Below are positions 8,292-15,560 of a stretch of DNA of 64,000 nucleotides, piece after piece (position 1 is the stretch's first letter; each line of letters starts with the position of its first letter). The DNA comes from Rhodopseudomonas sp. Lineage in GTDB: Bacteria > Pseudomonadota > Alphaproteobacteria > Rhizobiales > Xanthobacteraceae. The position numbers and the translations under genes were made by a program. A model generated the notes under the pieces. That model saw only the letters and a list, made by a program, of their open reading frames with translations, made no database searches and was not told the origin of the DNA. Location: assembly GCF_013377015.1 (NCBI RefSeq), contig NZ_JACABA010000002.1:496001-560000 (forward strand), in the 5' to 3' direction.

Positions 8292-8510
8292 TCAGTTCAG
8301 AAGCGCGGCGAAGTACGCAGCTAGAGGTGCGGATTGGTCAAACTTGTCCCTAATCGCAAACCGGCAATCCGCACGCTTCAGCGCCGTCTTGGCCACGTCA
8401 TTACCGAGTGCCGCGGCCTTTTCATAGTCCGCTTTGGCGGCGGCGGTATTCTGTGGCCTGCCGCGCCCGATCTGCCCGAAGGCGCCGATTTGCTCCGGCG
8501 TGCCCGGAGG
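8292..8510 (-). pseudogene. C-terminal remnant of a Sel1/TPR-repeat-like protein
   Basis: On the minus strand one frame without a start reads EQIGAFGQIGRG, then TAAAKADYEKAAALGNDVAK and TALKRADCRFAIRDK, ending at TGA 8292-8294. The pattern A-x-x-D-Y-x-K-A-A-x-L-G-N-D-x-A-K-x-A-L-K-R is that of a Sel1-type repeat at the end of a longer protein, followed by a C-x-[FY]-x-I-x-D-K tail I associate with rhizobial repeat proteins. No Met precedes it and an in-frame stop lies just upstream near 8520. It looks like a decayed gene end left beside the GrlR-like gene. Confidence 0.45.
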
Positions 8511-8520
8511 ACCTGCTCTG

Positions 8521-9225
8521 CTATGCCCGTCGCATCAATTTAAGTGACGCCGACAGCCGGATGCTGCGCTTTCCCACCAGCGCCATCGCTTCCAGTTCCG
8601 CCGCCTCCTGGTCGCAGCTGCCGGAAAAGCCGATCCCGACTTCATGGCCGCCGAAGATCGGATGCTCAATTTTGGCCGGGGTATGTTCCTGATTGAGGAT
8701 CTGGCCCTTCCAGCGGCCCAGCGCCGAGGTGTAGGTGCCTTGATAGTAGAAGAACGCGTCGCCGCCGAGAATCCGTCCGTCGGACAGCAACAGCATCCCG
8801 GTCAACCGGCCCTCGACGCCGTCGAGCATCCGGATGTGGATCGAATACAGGCCGTTGACGATACCGCCTTCACCGACCGCGCCGTCGGGAGGCTTGGTGT
8901 CGTGGTCGATCGGCGTCATCATCGACTGAAACACCGCGCCGGGCATCTGCGCGGAACCGCCGCGGAAGTGATAGACATTGCCTTGCGCCCTGCCCGTCGC
9001 CTCGATGGTGGCAATGTCAGCGCCCAGCAGCGACGGATAGTTCGGGTCCTGGTGGGCGCGTTGGCTGGTAATCTCGGCGGTGACCACACCGTCGGCCTCG
9101 CGGTAGGTGCCGAAATGGGCAAATGCCGAATTGCCTCCCAGCATCTTGCCGTCATGCACATACATCACGCTGCGGCCGACCGCATCGTCGACCTGATATC
9201 TGACTTTGTAGAACCCCTCCAACAC
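8521..9225 (-). CDS. two-domain GrlR-like protein
   Basis: The 234-residue protein consists of two similar halves. The first reads GFYKVRYQVDD, then VMYVHDGKMLGGNSAFAHFG, then TYREADGVVTAEITSQRAHQ. The second reads GLYSIHIRMLDG, then LLLSDGRILGGDAFFYYQG, then TYTSALGRWKGQILNQEHTP. Each resembles GrlR (G-x-Y-x-[VI]-x-F ... G-x-[IM]-x-G-G-x-[SA]-x-x-x-[YH]-x-G-x-[YF]), a small beta-barrel known as a negative regulator of type III secretion. A role here is unproven. I chose GTG at 9225 because GAGGGA stands upstream; TTG at 9222 is possible. Confidence 0.65.
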   Translation of the reverse strand: MLEGFYKVRYQVDDAVGRSVMYVHDGKMLGGNSAFAHFGTYREADGVVTAEITSQRAHQDPNYPSLLGADIATIEATGRAQGNVYHFRGGSAQMPGAVFQSMMTPIDHDTKPPDGAVGEGGIVNGLYSIHIRMLDGVEGRLTGMLLLSDGRILGGDAFFYYQGTYTSALGRWKGQILNQEHTPAKIEHPIFGGHEVGIGFSGSCDQEAAELEAMALVGKRSIRLSASLKLMRRA

Positions 9226-9323
9226 TAACCACGTTCCCTCGGCGCCATCCCGGTTCAATCTAGCGGGTCTTGCCGTATCGCGATACGGGGCCGGTTGCTG
9301 CAATCGGAAAACGCCTGGGCTGC

Positions 9324-9593
9324 TTACTTGTCGAATACCGATTTGCAGTCTTGGCTGAGACTCGACCTGTTCTGCCGCATGCACGTGGTGATGCGATCGA
9401 TGTTGGGAATTTCGCTCCCGCACAGCCGGAACGCATCGCCGGTGCACAGCCTCTGCTGGTCGGCGGTGAAGGCCTGGCTCGCCGTTGCCGCCGCCGTTAG
9501 CGAGACCGCGACCAGCGCAATCGTCAATCCGAACCGGAGAGGCGTCGAACAGGTGTTGGCCAGGGGAGATTGGCCCGAACGGTTCCTGGTCAT
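9324..9593 (-). CDS. small exported Cys-rich protein
   Basis: The 89-residue protein follows a strong GGAGG site five bases before its ATG. A basic N-terminus and hydrophobic stretch (GLTIALVAVSLTAAATASQA) form a signal peptide. The mature part, ADQQRLCTGDAFRLCGSEIP followed by RITTCMRQNRSSLSQDC, has four cysteines in the pattern C-x7-C-x(12)-C-x(11)-C. Proteins with R-L-C-x(2)-D-x(2)-R-L-C-x(2)-E-I-P are common in Bradyrhizobiaceae and have no assigned function. The longer minus-strand frame overlapping it belongs to the neighbouring gene only downstream of 9225. Confidence 0.75.
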   Translation of the reverse strand: MTRNRSGQSPLANTCSTPLRFGLTIALVAVSLTAAATASQAFTADQQRLCTGDAFRLCGSEIPNIDRITTCMRQNRSSLSQDCKSVFDK

Positions 9594-9945
9594 GTCGACC
9601 TCCGAATGCATCGCCGTGGATGGGCACACCCTGCTCGCTCCGATTGCATCTGACTGTGACGGTGATCACATCGATTACGAACCACGACGCAGCGGCGACC
9701 ATCGCTCATCACGTCCGACCGGGTCCGAAGACTTGAGAAAGACAAATTTGCGAACACTACATCGCAAACGCAAAGTTAACTTCACGGCGCAAACAGCGCA
9801 CAGCTGCCATGATTTGCGGCCGAGTTGATTTGCCGCAATTGCCGATCAAGCACATTCGACCATTGTTATAGCGGCGCTGCCGATTCACATATTGCAATGC
9901 AGCATCGGCTCCACTAGGTAAGCTGTAGTCAAATCGGGGCGGTCG
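9594..9945. other. divergent intergenic region
   Basis: This stretch separates two divergent genes and is poorer in GC than its surroundings. It contains small repeats: TTTGCG and CGCAAA around 9750-9772 form an inverted pair, and TGATTTGC occurs twice near 9810-9835. Promoters for both flanking genes should lie here, but I can pick none with confidence. No small gene is evident. Confidence 0.4.
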
Positions 9946-10248
9946 ATGAGTGAAGATTGGAATACGAAATATGGCTCGCGACGCGTGCGGCGTGATCCGC
10001 CAACGCTGGACGAGGCGATCTTCGCGGCGATGGGGATTACCGACGATCTGGAGTCGCAGGCCGAGATCGCCGCTTCGCTGATGGGATTGCCGCTCGAAGC
10101 GGTGCAGACCGAAGTCAAGAAGGCCGGGCGCGCCGCAGCGCGTACTACGCGGGTGATCACCGGCGAGCAGGGATTTCAGCGCTCGATCGTGGTCGAGCGT
10201 CGGGTGTCGCGCAAGATACTCGGCAACGACAAGCGGGTCGGCTCCTAA
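9946..10248 (+). CDS. conserved small cytoplasmic protein, function unknown
   Basis: The 100-residue protein (MSEDWNTKYGSRRVRRDPPT...) has no signal peptide. A helical middle, TLDEAIFAAMGITDDLESQA followed by EIAASLMGLPLEAVQTEV, is followed by a basic C-terminus (TRVITGEQGFQRSIVVERR...). The composition, codon use and size look like a genuine gene of the Rhodopseudomonas/Bradyrhizobium group. I know no function. It is followed by a strong hairpin between it and the convergent acetyltransferase gene. Confidence 0.75.
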   Translation: MSEDWNTKYGSRRVRRDPPTLDEAIFAAMGITDDLESQAEIAASLMGLPLEAVQTEVKKAGRAAARTTRVITGEQGFQRSIVVERRVSRKILGNDKRVGS

Positions 10249-10291
10249 CCGCCGATGCTCGTGCGGAACTTCTTTCCTGCGCACACGACAA

Positions 10292-10315
10292 ATGCCGCGC
10301 TGTGAAGCGCGGCAT
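10292..10315. terminator. perfect hairpin between convergent genes
   Basis: ATGCCGCGCT (10292-10301) and AGCGCGGCAT (10306-10315) form a perfect 10-bp stem with the loop GTGA. It lies between the stops of two convergent genes and could serve both strands. No T-run follows on either side, so termination strength is uncertain. Confidence 0.5.
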
Positions 10316-10341
10316 GATGAATGAGCGGCGATCGAGGTCGG

Positions 10342-10962
10342 TTAGGCGGCCTTGCCGATCCCCGACATCTTCAGAAACAATCTCCAGCACGCCTGATTGA
10401 AATCGATCAGTGCGCTAGCGGCACCGGCCGGGATTTCGATCGTCGGCTGATCGGCACTGGACTGTTCATCATAGAGGTTGATAGTCCCGGTCGATTCACC
10501 CTGGCGGAACGTCAGATGCGCGCCGAACTTGTTGGCCAGCGCTCGCATCGCCTGATTCTGCGAACCGGTGGTGATGCGAAGGTTCTCGTAGCCGAGCGAC
10601 CGGGCGACCGCGATCAGCTGCTTGAACAGGATGCTGCCGATCCCCTTCCGTCGCAAATGGCCCTCGACGCTGAATGCGATCTCCGGCAGTGAGTCGGTGG
10701 AAAGATCGGGCTGGTGCAACTCCGCAGCGGCGTGGACGGTGCCATCCTCGGCAAAATACGCGATGATGATGGTTCCATCGCTGGCGCACTTCTTCGAATA
10801 GCGATCAACGAAACCTTCATCGGCATAGCCGTTGAACCGATCGCGCCGACTTTCCGGATCCAGACGCAGCAGATGATCCCTCAGCAACGGCAGTTCTTGA
10901 TTGATCAAGGACCGGATGGTGCCTTTTGACCCCGTCAAACCCTCGATTACAGCGTCGTGCAT
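10342..10962 (-). CDS. GNAT family N-acetyltransferase
   Basis: The 206-residue protein carries the GNAT acetyl-CoA-binding signature LRRKGIGSILFKQLIAVARS (R/Q-x-x-G-x-G/A type), preceded by the beta-strand IAFSVEGH and followed by NLRITTGSQNQAMRALANKF, the usual strand and helix 4. The N-terminal third (IRSLINQELPLLRDHLLRLD) is the substrate side. The acceptor cannot be inferred. A perfect palindrome lies 57-75 bases upstream of the start, suggesting control by a dimeric regulator. Confidence 0.85.
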   Translation of the reverse strand: MHDAVIEGLTGSKGTIRSLINQELPLLRDHLLRLDPESRRDRFNGYADEGFVDRYSKKCASDGTIIIAYFAEDGTVHAAAELHQPDLSTDSLPEIAFSVEGHLRRKGIGSILFKQLIAVARSLGYENLRITTGSQNQAMRALANKFGAHLTFRQGESTGTINLYDEQSSADQPTIEIPAGAASALIDFNQACWRLFLKMSGIGKAA

Positions 10963-11018
10963 TGCATCTCTCCTTTTGGACGGCCCTCAAGGAGGCGTTC
11001 GAATCCCTAGACAGCCTA

Positions 11019-11037
11019 TATTGTGCGACGCACAATA
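11019..11037. promoter_or_regulatory. perfect 19-nt palindrome, candidate operator
   Basis: TATTGTGCG-A-CGCACAATA is a perfect inverted repeat with a one-base centre. It lies upstream of the acetyltransferase start at 10962, where an operator or overlapping promoter would be expected. The core TGC-N3-GCA recalls sites bound by PhaR-type regulators in alphaproteobacteria, but the neighbouring gene is not a known PHB gene, so this is only a resemblance. Confidence 0.45.
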
Positions 11038-11223
11038 ATATTCAAGATCATTTGGCGGGCAGCGACATCAAAGAATGTGCTGCCGACCCCGAACGTTTCT
11101 CAATATCTTCATATTCCAAGCGGCTTAACAATCGCTTGAGCCAACTCAAAAACCAGGCCGCCGGACCGCCAAAACCGCATTTTGCACCGCACTCTGGTAG
11201 TCTTACGGGGGCATCCGGGCTGG

Positions 11224-11622
11224 CTACAGCACCATCTGGGTCTGGGTTACCACCGCGACCAGTCGCCCCCCCTCGGTCTCCAGCCGGGTCTGCCAGACCT
11301 GGGTCCGCCTGCCCCGGTGGATCGGCGTCGCGGTGGCTCGGATCGTCGCCCCGGCCTTGGCCGCGCCGATGAAATTGGTCTTGCTCTCGATCGTGGTGGT
11401 GCCCGTGGCGTCCGCCGGCAGATTGACGATGGTCGCCGCAGCGCCGACGGTGTCGGCGAACGCCATCACCGCGCCGCCATGGACGGCATCGCCCAGGGTG
11501 CACAGATCGCCCCGCACCGTCATGGTGGCGACGACGCGTTCCTTCTCGGCCTCGGTAAAGACGATGCCCATCAGCACCGCGAACGGCAGCGGCCGCGAAT
11601 TGATCAGCTCAAGCGGTGTCAT
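11224..11622 (-). CDS. PaaI-type hotdog-fold thioesterase
   Basis: The 132-residue protein has the PaaI/YbgC-like motif DAVHGGAVMAFADTVGAAAT, with the His-Gly-Gly and the acidic residue used in acyl-CoA hydrolysis. The strands after it (TIESKTNFIGAAKAGATIRA and a strand holding RRTQVWQTRL) fit a hotdog fold. It should hydrolyse an acyl- or aryl-CoA in the cytoplasm; the substrate is unknown. It stands 78 bases downstream of the M20 hydrolase on the same strand, so they may be cotranscribed, but no pathway link is apparent. Confidence 0.85.
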   Translation of the reverse strand: MTPLELINSRPLPFAVLMGIVFTEAEKERVVATMTVRGDLCTLGDAVHGGAVMAFADTVGAAATIVNLPADATGTTTIESKTNFIGAAKAGATIRATATPIHRGRRTQVWQTRLETEGGRLVAVVTQTQMVL

Positions 11623-11700
11623 GAAGAAACCTCCCCGAAATTGCCTGGCTTGATCGCGCAGGCGCTTTTTTGAATTGCACGAACGATCGATCGGCGTGGA

Positions 11701-12981
11701 TCAGATCGGCTCCACGCCGCACCACTCCGCGATGAACAAGGCGGTGGCCTTGGTGGATTGGCGCAGCGAGGCGAGATCGACATATTCGTTGAAGCCGTGC
11801 ATCGCGCCGCCGCTGGCGCCGAAGCACAGGCTCGGAATGTTGTAGTTCAGCCCGTAGAACCGGGTGTCGGTCAGCGCGGTGAACACCAGGTCGGGCACCG
11901 CTCCACCATAAACCGCATTGAAGGCCTTGCCGAATGCGGCTTCCGGCGCCGCGGAATCTTTCAGCTCATAGCCTTCAGAGAGGAACCCGGACCATTCCAC
12001 CTGCGGCGGATTGTTCGACAGAAAGCGATGGTCGCGCGCGGCGGCCGAGACGCAGGCAAGAATCTCCGCCTGATGATCGGCCACCGACCAGCCCGGCAGG
12101 ATCGCGATCCGGCAATCGACGTCGCACCAGGCCGGAACGCTGGAGGCCCAGTCGCCGCCCTTGATGATCCCTGGATTGAAATTGATCGGATGGTTGACCG
12201 TCCTGAAATGCGGATCGCTCGCCGCGCGCGCGTTCCAGTCCGCTTCCAGCTTCTGCAGCGACTGGATCAGGTGATAGGCCGCGGTGATAGCGTTGGCGCC
12301 GGAACCGGCCTCGAACACATGCACCGGATGGCCGCGCACTTTCAGGCGGAACCAGATCACCCCGACCTGCGACCGCACCATCTTGCCTGAGGTCGGCTCC
12401 GGGATGAAACAGGCATCAGCGCGGTAGCCGCGTTGCAGGGTCGACAGCGCGCCGACGCCGGTGCTCTCCTCCTCGATCACCGATTGAAAATGAATCCGCG
12501 CGGTCGGCTTCAGCCCGGCCGCCTTGATCGCATCGAGAGCAAACAGCGCGCCGATGGTGCCGGACTTCATGTCGCAAGCGCCGCGGCCAAACATCTTGCC
12601 GTCCTTCACGACCGGCGAGAACGGCGGCGTCTCCCACATCTCCAGCGGCCCGGTCGGCACCACGTCGCAGTGGCCCTGCAGGATCAGCGATCTTCCGGCG
12701 TTGGTCGCCGGCCGATAGGTACCGACCACGGTGCGAGCCTTGGAGAAATCATGCTCGATCGGCCCGAAGCCGCGCAGGTCCTTCAAATCCTCGACGTCGA
12801 TGTGCCAGTCGTCGACCTCGTAACCACGCTGCCGCAGCAGGTCCGCGATCATGTCCTGGCACGGCCCTTCGGCGCCGCGGGTGCTGGGAATCGCGACGAA
12901 ATCCCGCGTCGCGGCGAGCTGGGCGTCAAAGCCGGCATCGACGGCGTCAAGGATTTTGCGATGCTGTTCGGTGACGCTCAT
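11701..12981 (-). CDS. M20 family ArgE/DapE-type metallohydrolase
   Basis: This 426-residue protein contains the metal-binding motifs of the ArgE/DapE/ACY1 family: LILQGHCDVVPTG (His and Asp ligands), MFGRGACDMKSGTIGAL (bridging Asp), VIEEESTGVG (catalytic and ligand Glu), and a late H-G in GAMHGFNEY. Such enzymes cleave acyl-amino acids or dipeptides using two zinc ions. True ArgE and DapE are shorter (about 375-385 residues); the extra length fits the broader deacylase subfamily. The substrate cannot be determined, so I give no symbol. Confidence 0.85.
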   Translation of the reverse strand: MSVTEQHRKILDAVDAGFDAQLAATRDFVAIPSTRGAEGPCQDMIADLLRQRGYEVDDWHIDVEDLKDLRGFGPIEHDFSKARTVVGTYRPATNAGRSLILQGHCDVVPTGPLEMWETPPFSPVVKDGKMFGRGACDMKSGTIGALFALDAIKAAGLKPTARIHFQSVIEEESTGVGALSTLQRGYRADACFIPEPTSGKMVRSQVGVIWFRLKVRGHPVHVFEAGSGANAITAAYHLIQSLQKLEADWNARAASDPHFRTVNHPINFNPGIIKGGDWASSVPAWCDVDCRIAILPGWSVADHQAEILACVSAAARDHRFLSNNPPQVEWSGFLSEGYELKDSAAPEAAFGKAFNAVYGGAVPDLVFTALTDTRFYGLNYNIPSLCFGASGGAMHGFNEYVDLASLRQSTKATALFIAEWCGVEPI

Positions 12982-13128
12982 ACGCTGATTGCTCCCGTGG
13001 GTGATCCGACTGCCCGGAACCGGCCGATCGCGATCAAATCATAGATCGCCGGACTTTGCAGGCACCTTGCATCGCTTTCAGAATCGCCATTGCCCGATTA
13101 ACGTGCGCGCTCACAACCAGGAGGCATC

Positions 13129-13281
13129 ATGCCCGCCAATCGCAATTTCCTTTACCTGATCGTCGGCGCGCTGATCGTCGGAATCGGTGTGCTCGGCTAC
13201 AATCTCTATCTGGCGAAGAAAGAACCGAGCGGCGTTCAGATCAATGTCGGCCCCGATGGTCTGAAGATCCAGAGCAAGTGA
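13129..13281 (+). CDS. 50-residue single-span membrane protein
   Basis: A perfect AGGAGG site precedes the ATG. The product reads MPANRNFLYLIVGALIVGIG through a single membrane segment, then YNLYLAKKEPSGVQINVGPD and a short tail ending IQSK. It is probably anchored in the inner membrane with a short periplasmic tail. It ends 11 bases before the next exported-protein gene, so the two are likely one transcript. Very small proteins of this form recur in Bradyrhizobiaceae without known function. Confidence 0.75.
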   Translation: MPANRNFLYLIVGALIVGIGVLGYNLYLAKKEPSGVQINVGPDGLKIQSK

Positions 13282-13292
13282 GGTCCGGTTCC

Positions 13293-13550
13293 ATGCCTGC
13301 ATTGATTCGTTCGTCGTGTTTGCTCGTCGCGCTGCTCGGCGCAGCGGCGTTTGTCACGCTCGCGGGGCCGGCCGCGGCCGAACAGGTGTCGCGCGAACAG
13401 GACATCGTCGGATTGCGGCTTGGGCAAAAGATTTTGGTCGACGACGGCTCCTGCCCCGCCGGCCAGATGAAGGAAGTGACCGGCACCAATCTGACCGCGG
13501 CGGGGGTTACCCGGTCACAGAAATGCGTGCCGCGATTCATCAAACGCTAG
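13293..13550 (+). CDS. small exported protein (DUF6719-like)
   Basis: The 85-residue product has a signal peptide (MPALIRSSCLLVALLGAAAF, cleavage near AAA-EQ). The mature part LRLGQKILVDDGSCPAGQMK, then EVTGTNL and TRSQKCVPR, has two cysteines that could bond. The phrase G-Q-[RK]-[IV]-L-V-D-D-G-S-C-P-A-G-Q-[IM]-K-E-V is one I associate with the DUF6719 family of Rhizobiales; that name is from memory. It follows the 50-residue membrane protein by 11 bases. Function is unknown. Confidence 0.7.
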   Translation: MPALIRSSCLLVALLGAAAFVTLAGPAAAEQVSREQDIVGLRLGQKILVDDGSCPAGQMKEVTGTNLTAAGVTRSQKCVPRFIKR

Positions 13551-13575
13551 AACGCGCCAGCGCGCCGCCTCGCAA

Positions 13576-13941
13576 CTAATCCAGCGGCGCGAACATGCAC
13601 TGCAGTGTCGGTTTCGCGATTACGGTGAATGTGGCGCTGATCTGCGATTGCTTCGACGCCGGCACCCAGCCGTTGTCGATGTTCGGCACCCCGCTCTCGC
13701 TGATTCCGCGTAACACTGCGGCGCGCAGATCGCTGTCCTCGATCGCCGCCGCGGCGTGATCGTGCAGGCAGCCGCAGACCGCGTCGGGATGCGCCCAGCG
13801 CCCGGCCATATGCGTGGTGCACTGCCGAATGAATTCGGCGCGCGGATCCGGTGTGTTCAACAGTGAGCGAAACTGGGCCTGCGCCGGGCTACAGACAAGC
13901 ACGAAGCTGGCGAGCGTGAGCGAAGCGATGCGATACATCAT
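13576..13941 (-). CDS. exported protein, function unknown
   Basis: The 121-residue protein begins MMYRIASLTLASFVLVCSPA and is cleaved near AQA-QF. The mature part has five cysteines or more in FIRQCTTHMAGRWAHPDAVC, GCLHD and LQCMFAPLD, suggesting a disulfide-stabilised periplasmic protein. Two adjacent ATGs (13941 and 13938) are possible starts and neither has a strong ribosome-binding site. It is convergent with the small exported protein ending at 13550. I recognise no family. Confidence 0.65.
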   Translation of the reverse strand: MMYRIASLTLASFVLVCSPAQAQFRSLLNTPDPRAEFIRQCTTHMAGRWAHPDAVCGCLHDHAAAAIEDSDLRAAVLRGISESGVPNIDNGWVPASKQSQISATFTVIAKPTLQCMFAPLD

Positions 13942-13981
13942 CAATACGGGACCGGCGGTTGATGGAAGGGATGCCGGCTGC

Positions 13982-14137
13982 TCAGCGCGCTGCGACGACC
14001 ATGACCGCATCGGTCAGGACCGGGGAACCGATGTAGGAGAAGGTGCCGATTCCGGGCTGGCCGCGGTCGGGCGATCCAGCCATCGAGGAGCCGATCAGGG
14101 CGATGCCGAAAGCGAAGATGAAGCTGAGGGTCCGCAT
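13982..14137 (-). CDS. 51-residue exported peptide
   Basis: MRTLSFIFAFGIALIGSSMA is a clear signal peptide. The remaining 31 residues read GSPDRGQPGIGTFSYIGSPV and end VMVVAAR. The pattern P-G-I-G-T-F-x-Y-x-G-S-P-V recurs, to my recollection, in tiny exported proteins of Bradyrhizobium and Rhodopseudomonas. The frame is open far upstream, but only this ATG starts a signal peptide. Function is unknown. It sits 40 bases upstream of the next minus-strand gene and may be cotranscribed with it. Confidence 0.65.
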   Translation of the reverse strand: MRTLSFIFAFGIALIGSSMAGSPDRGQPGIGTFSYIGSPVLTDAVMVVAAR

Positions 14138-14426
14138 CTGACTGTCTCCGAATTGGGGCGCGCCGCGTCCGCCGTTTGGTTGCAGCCTGATTAACCAAAC
14201 GCTGTTTCCGGATCTCTGCGTCAATGCGCAAAATGGTTTCGTCGCCCGCCGGAATTGTTTCGTCACCATCGGCACGACGAAGCAAACGACGAAAAACACC
14301 TGCAATTTCAACGAATCGAGATTCGGCATCGGCCGGGGAGCCGACCGTCGTCAAATTGCCTGGCCCCTTTACGCAACATTTCAGCGAGTTGCGCGTTATG
14401 CAGTCACGTCAAGGGAGGATGCATCC

Positions 14427-14735
14427 GTGGGAAGCAACAGGCTTGGCGGGGGCCGCCATACCATCTTCGATCAGGGCAACATTCCACACGCGACCGTCGT
14501 CGCGGCGTCTTCTGAGGCAGTGTCAGCCAAGGCGGCTCCACCGGCGGCCGCGGCAAAAAGCGTTTCCGCGGCCTCCGATTATGGCTGCGACACCGCCGGA
14601 GAGATGACCTTGCAAGGGTTCATCGATCACCACGGAAACGAATCGGCCCCGCAGAAGCTGGTGCAACTGGTGGGATATCGCGATCCCTCCAGGTCTGCCG
14701 CAACCGGCCGGCCGCCCCGCCACGAGGCGAAGTAG
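14427..14735 (+). CDS. possible small protein, function unknown
   Basis: A GTG at 14427 follows AAGGGAGG by eight bases, a good ribosome-binding site. The 102-residue product has an Ala-rich middle (ATVVAASSEAVSAKAAPPAA), a segment with YGCDTAGEMTLQGFIDHHGN and a basic end. Third codon positions are mostly G or C, as in true genes here. An ATG at 14419 in another frame is equally well placed for the same site, but its product is Arg/Pro-rich and looks like a shadow. I recognise no family. Confidence 0.4.
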   Translation: MGSNRLGGGRHTIFDQGNIPHATVVAASSEAVSAKAAPPAAAAKSVSAASDYGCDTAGEMTLQGFIDHHGNESAPQKLVQLVGYRDPSRSAATGRPPRHEAK

Positions 14736-14793
14736 TCGTGATCGCCTGGTGACGAGCGCGATCGCTCGTCACTACCTGACCAATCAGCGCGAC

Positions 14794-15339
14794 CTACTTG
14801 ATGAATTCGCCGCATTGCTCGACGGGAGCGGCTGCTCCCCACGGCATGATCGGCACCGACGACGTCGAGTTCTTCGGCGAGCCCTCGATCAGCTTGTCCG
14901 AATACACCATGTAGACCAGCACATTGCGCTTGGCGTCGCAGCCGCGAACAATCTGCATCTTTTTGAAGAACAGCGAACGCCGCTTGCTGAACATGTCCTC
15001 GGCCTGGTCTAGCTTGGCCTTGAAGTGGATCGGGCCGATTTGCCGGCAGGCCAGCGAAATGTCCGAGACCTCCTCGGCCAATCCCAGCCAGCCCTTGAAA
15101 CCGCCCCTCTCCGGCACCGTGAAGTGGCAGGCCACGCCGTCGACCTCGGGATCGTCGACCGCATAGGTCGCCAGCTTGTCGTTCGGACTGAGCAATTTGA
15201 ACACCGTGGAGCGGCGGAAGATCAGGTCCGGCTCGTCGGCGGCGATTGCTGGCGCCCCCGACAAGGCAGCCAGGACAAGTGCGGCCAGCGCACATGATTT
15301 CAAACGTGTGACAGAATGTCGGGGTTCGCGAACGCTCAT
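14794..15339 (-). CDS. creA: CreA family protein
   Basis: The 181-residue protein has an N-terminal signal sequence (ALAALVLAALSGAPAIAADE) and then the CreA pattern: FRRSTVFKLLSPNDKLATYA, VDDPEVDGVACHFTVPE, GWLGLAEEVSDISLACRQIG and a C-terminal VYMVYSDKLIEGSPKNS. CreA is a periplasmic protein first named in the E. coli cre locus, with no settled biochemical role. No creB/C/D genes are near, which is usual outside enterobacteria. The start shown skips six weak upstream codons. Confidence 0.85.
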   Translation of the reverse strand: MSVREPRHSVTRLKSCALAALVLAALSGAPAIAADEPDLIFRRSTVFKLLSPNDKLATYAVDDPEVDGVACHFTVPERGGFKGWLGLAEEVSDISLACRQIGPIHFKAKLDQAEDMFSKRRSLFFKKMQIVRGCDAKRNVLVYMVYSDKLIEGSPKNSTSSVPIMPWGAAAPVEQCGEFIK

Positions 15340-15560
15340 CGAAATCTCCGTAAACAATGGTTCCTCCCATGTGGGGTCGGAAGAATCGTCCTGAAAGGTG
15401 CTGACCGCATTTGGTGACCTGGCATTAACCAGCTGTGAGGCTTTTTTGTTACTGTTGGAATCAATTGCGCAGTGAATTGGCGGCCCGCGCTGGTGAACTT
15501 ATCTCGCATCTGCGAGACTTATTATGAGACTAATTGTCAACCGGATTCGGGGGCGATCGC

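Noticed and set aside
9757..10284. 175-codon minus-strand frame
   Set aside because: Antisense to the better-supported gene at 9946-10248 and to intergenic DNA.
10997..11006. GTTCGAATCC, like a tRNA T-arm
   Set aside because: No acceptor stem, D-arm or anticodon arm can be fitted around it on either strand.
10926..11372. 148-codon plus-strand frame
   Set aside because: Its second half is antisense to the thioesterase and its first half covers the acetyltransferase start and upstream region; composition is not protein-like.
11656..11676. GCGC-AG-GCGC followed by six Ts
   Set aside because: It points along the plus strand, where no gene lies upstream, and the stem is only four base pairs.
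15421..15450. T-run after a weak hairpin upstream of the L,D-transpeptidase
   Set aside because: The possible stems are only three to four base pairs, too weak to call a terminator.
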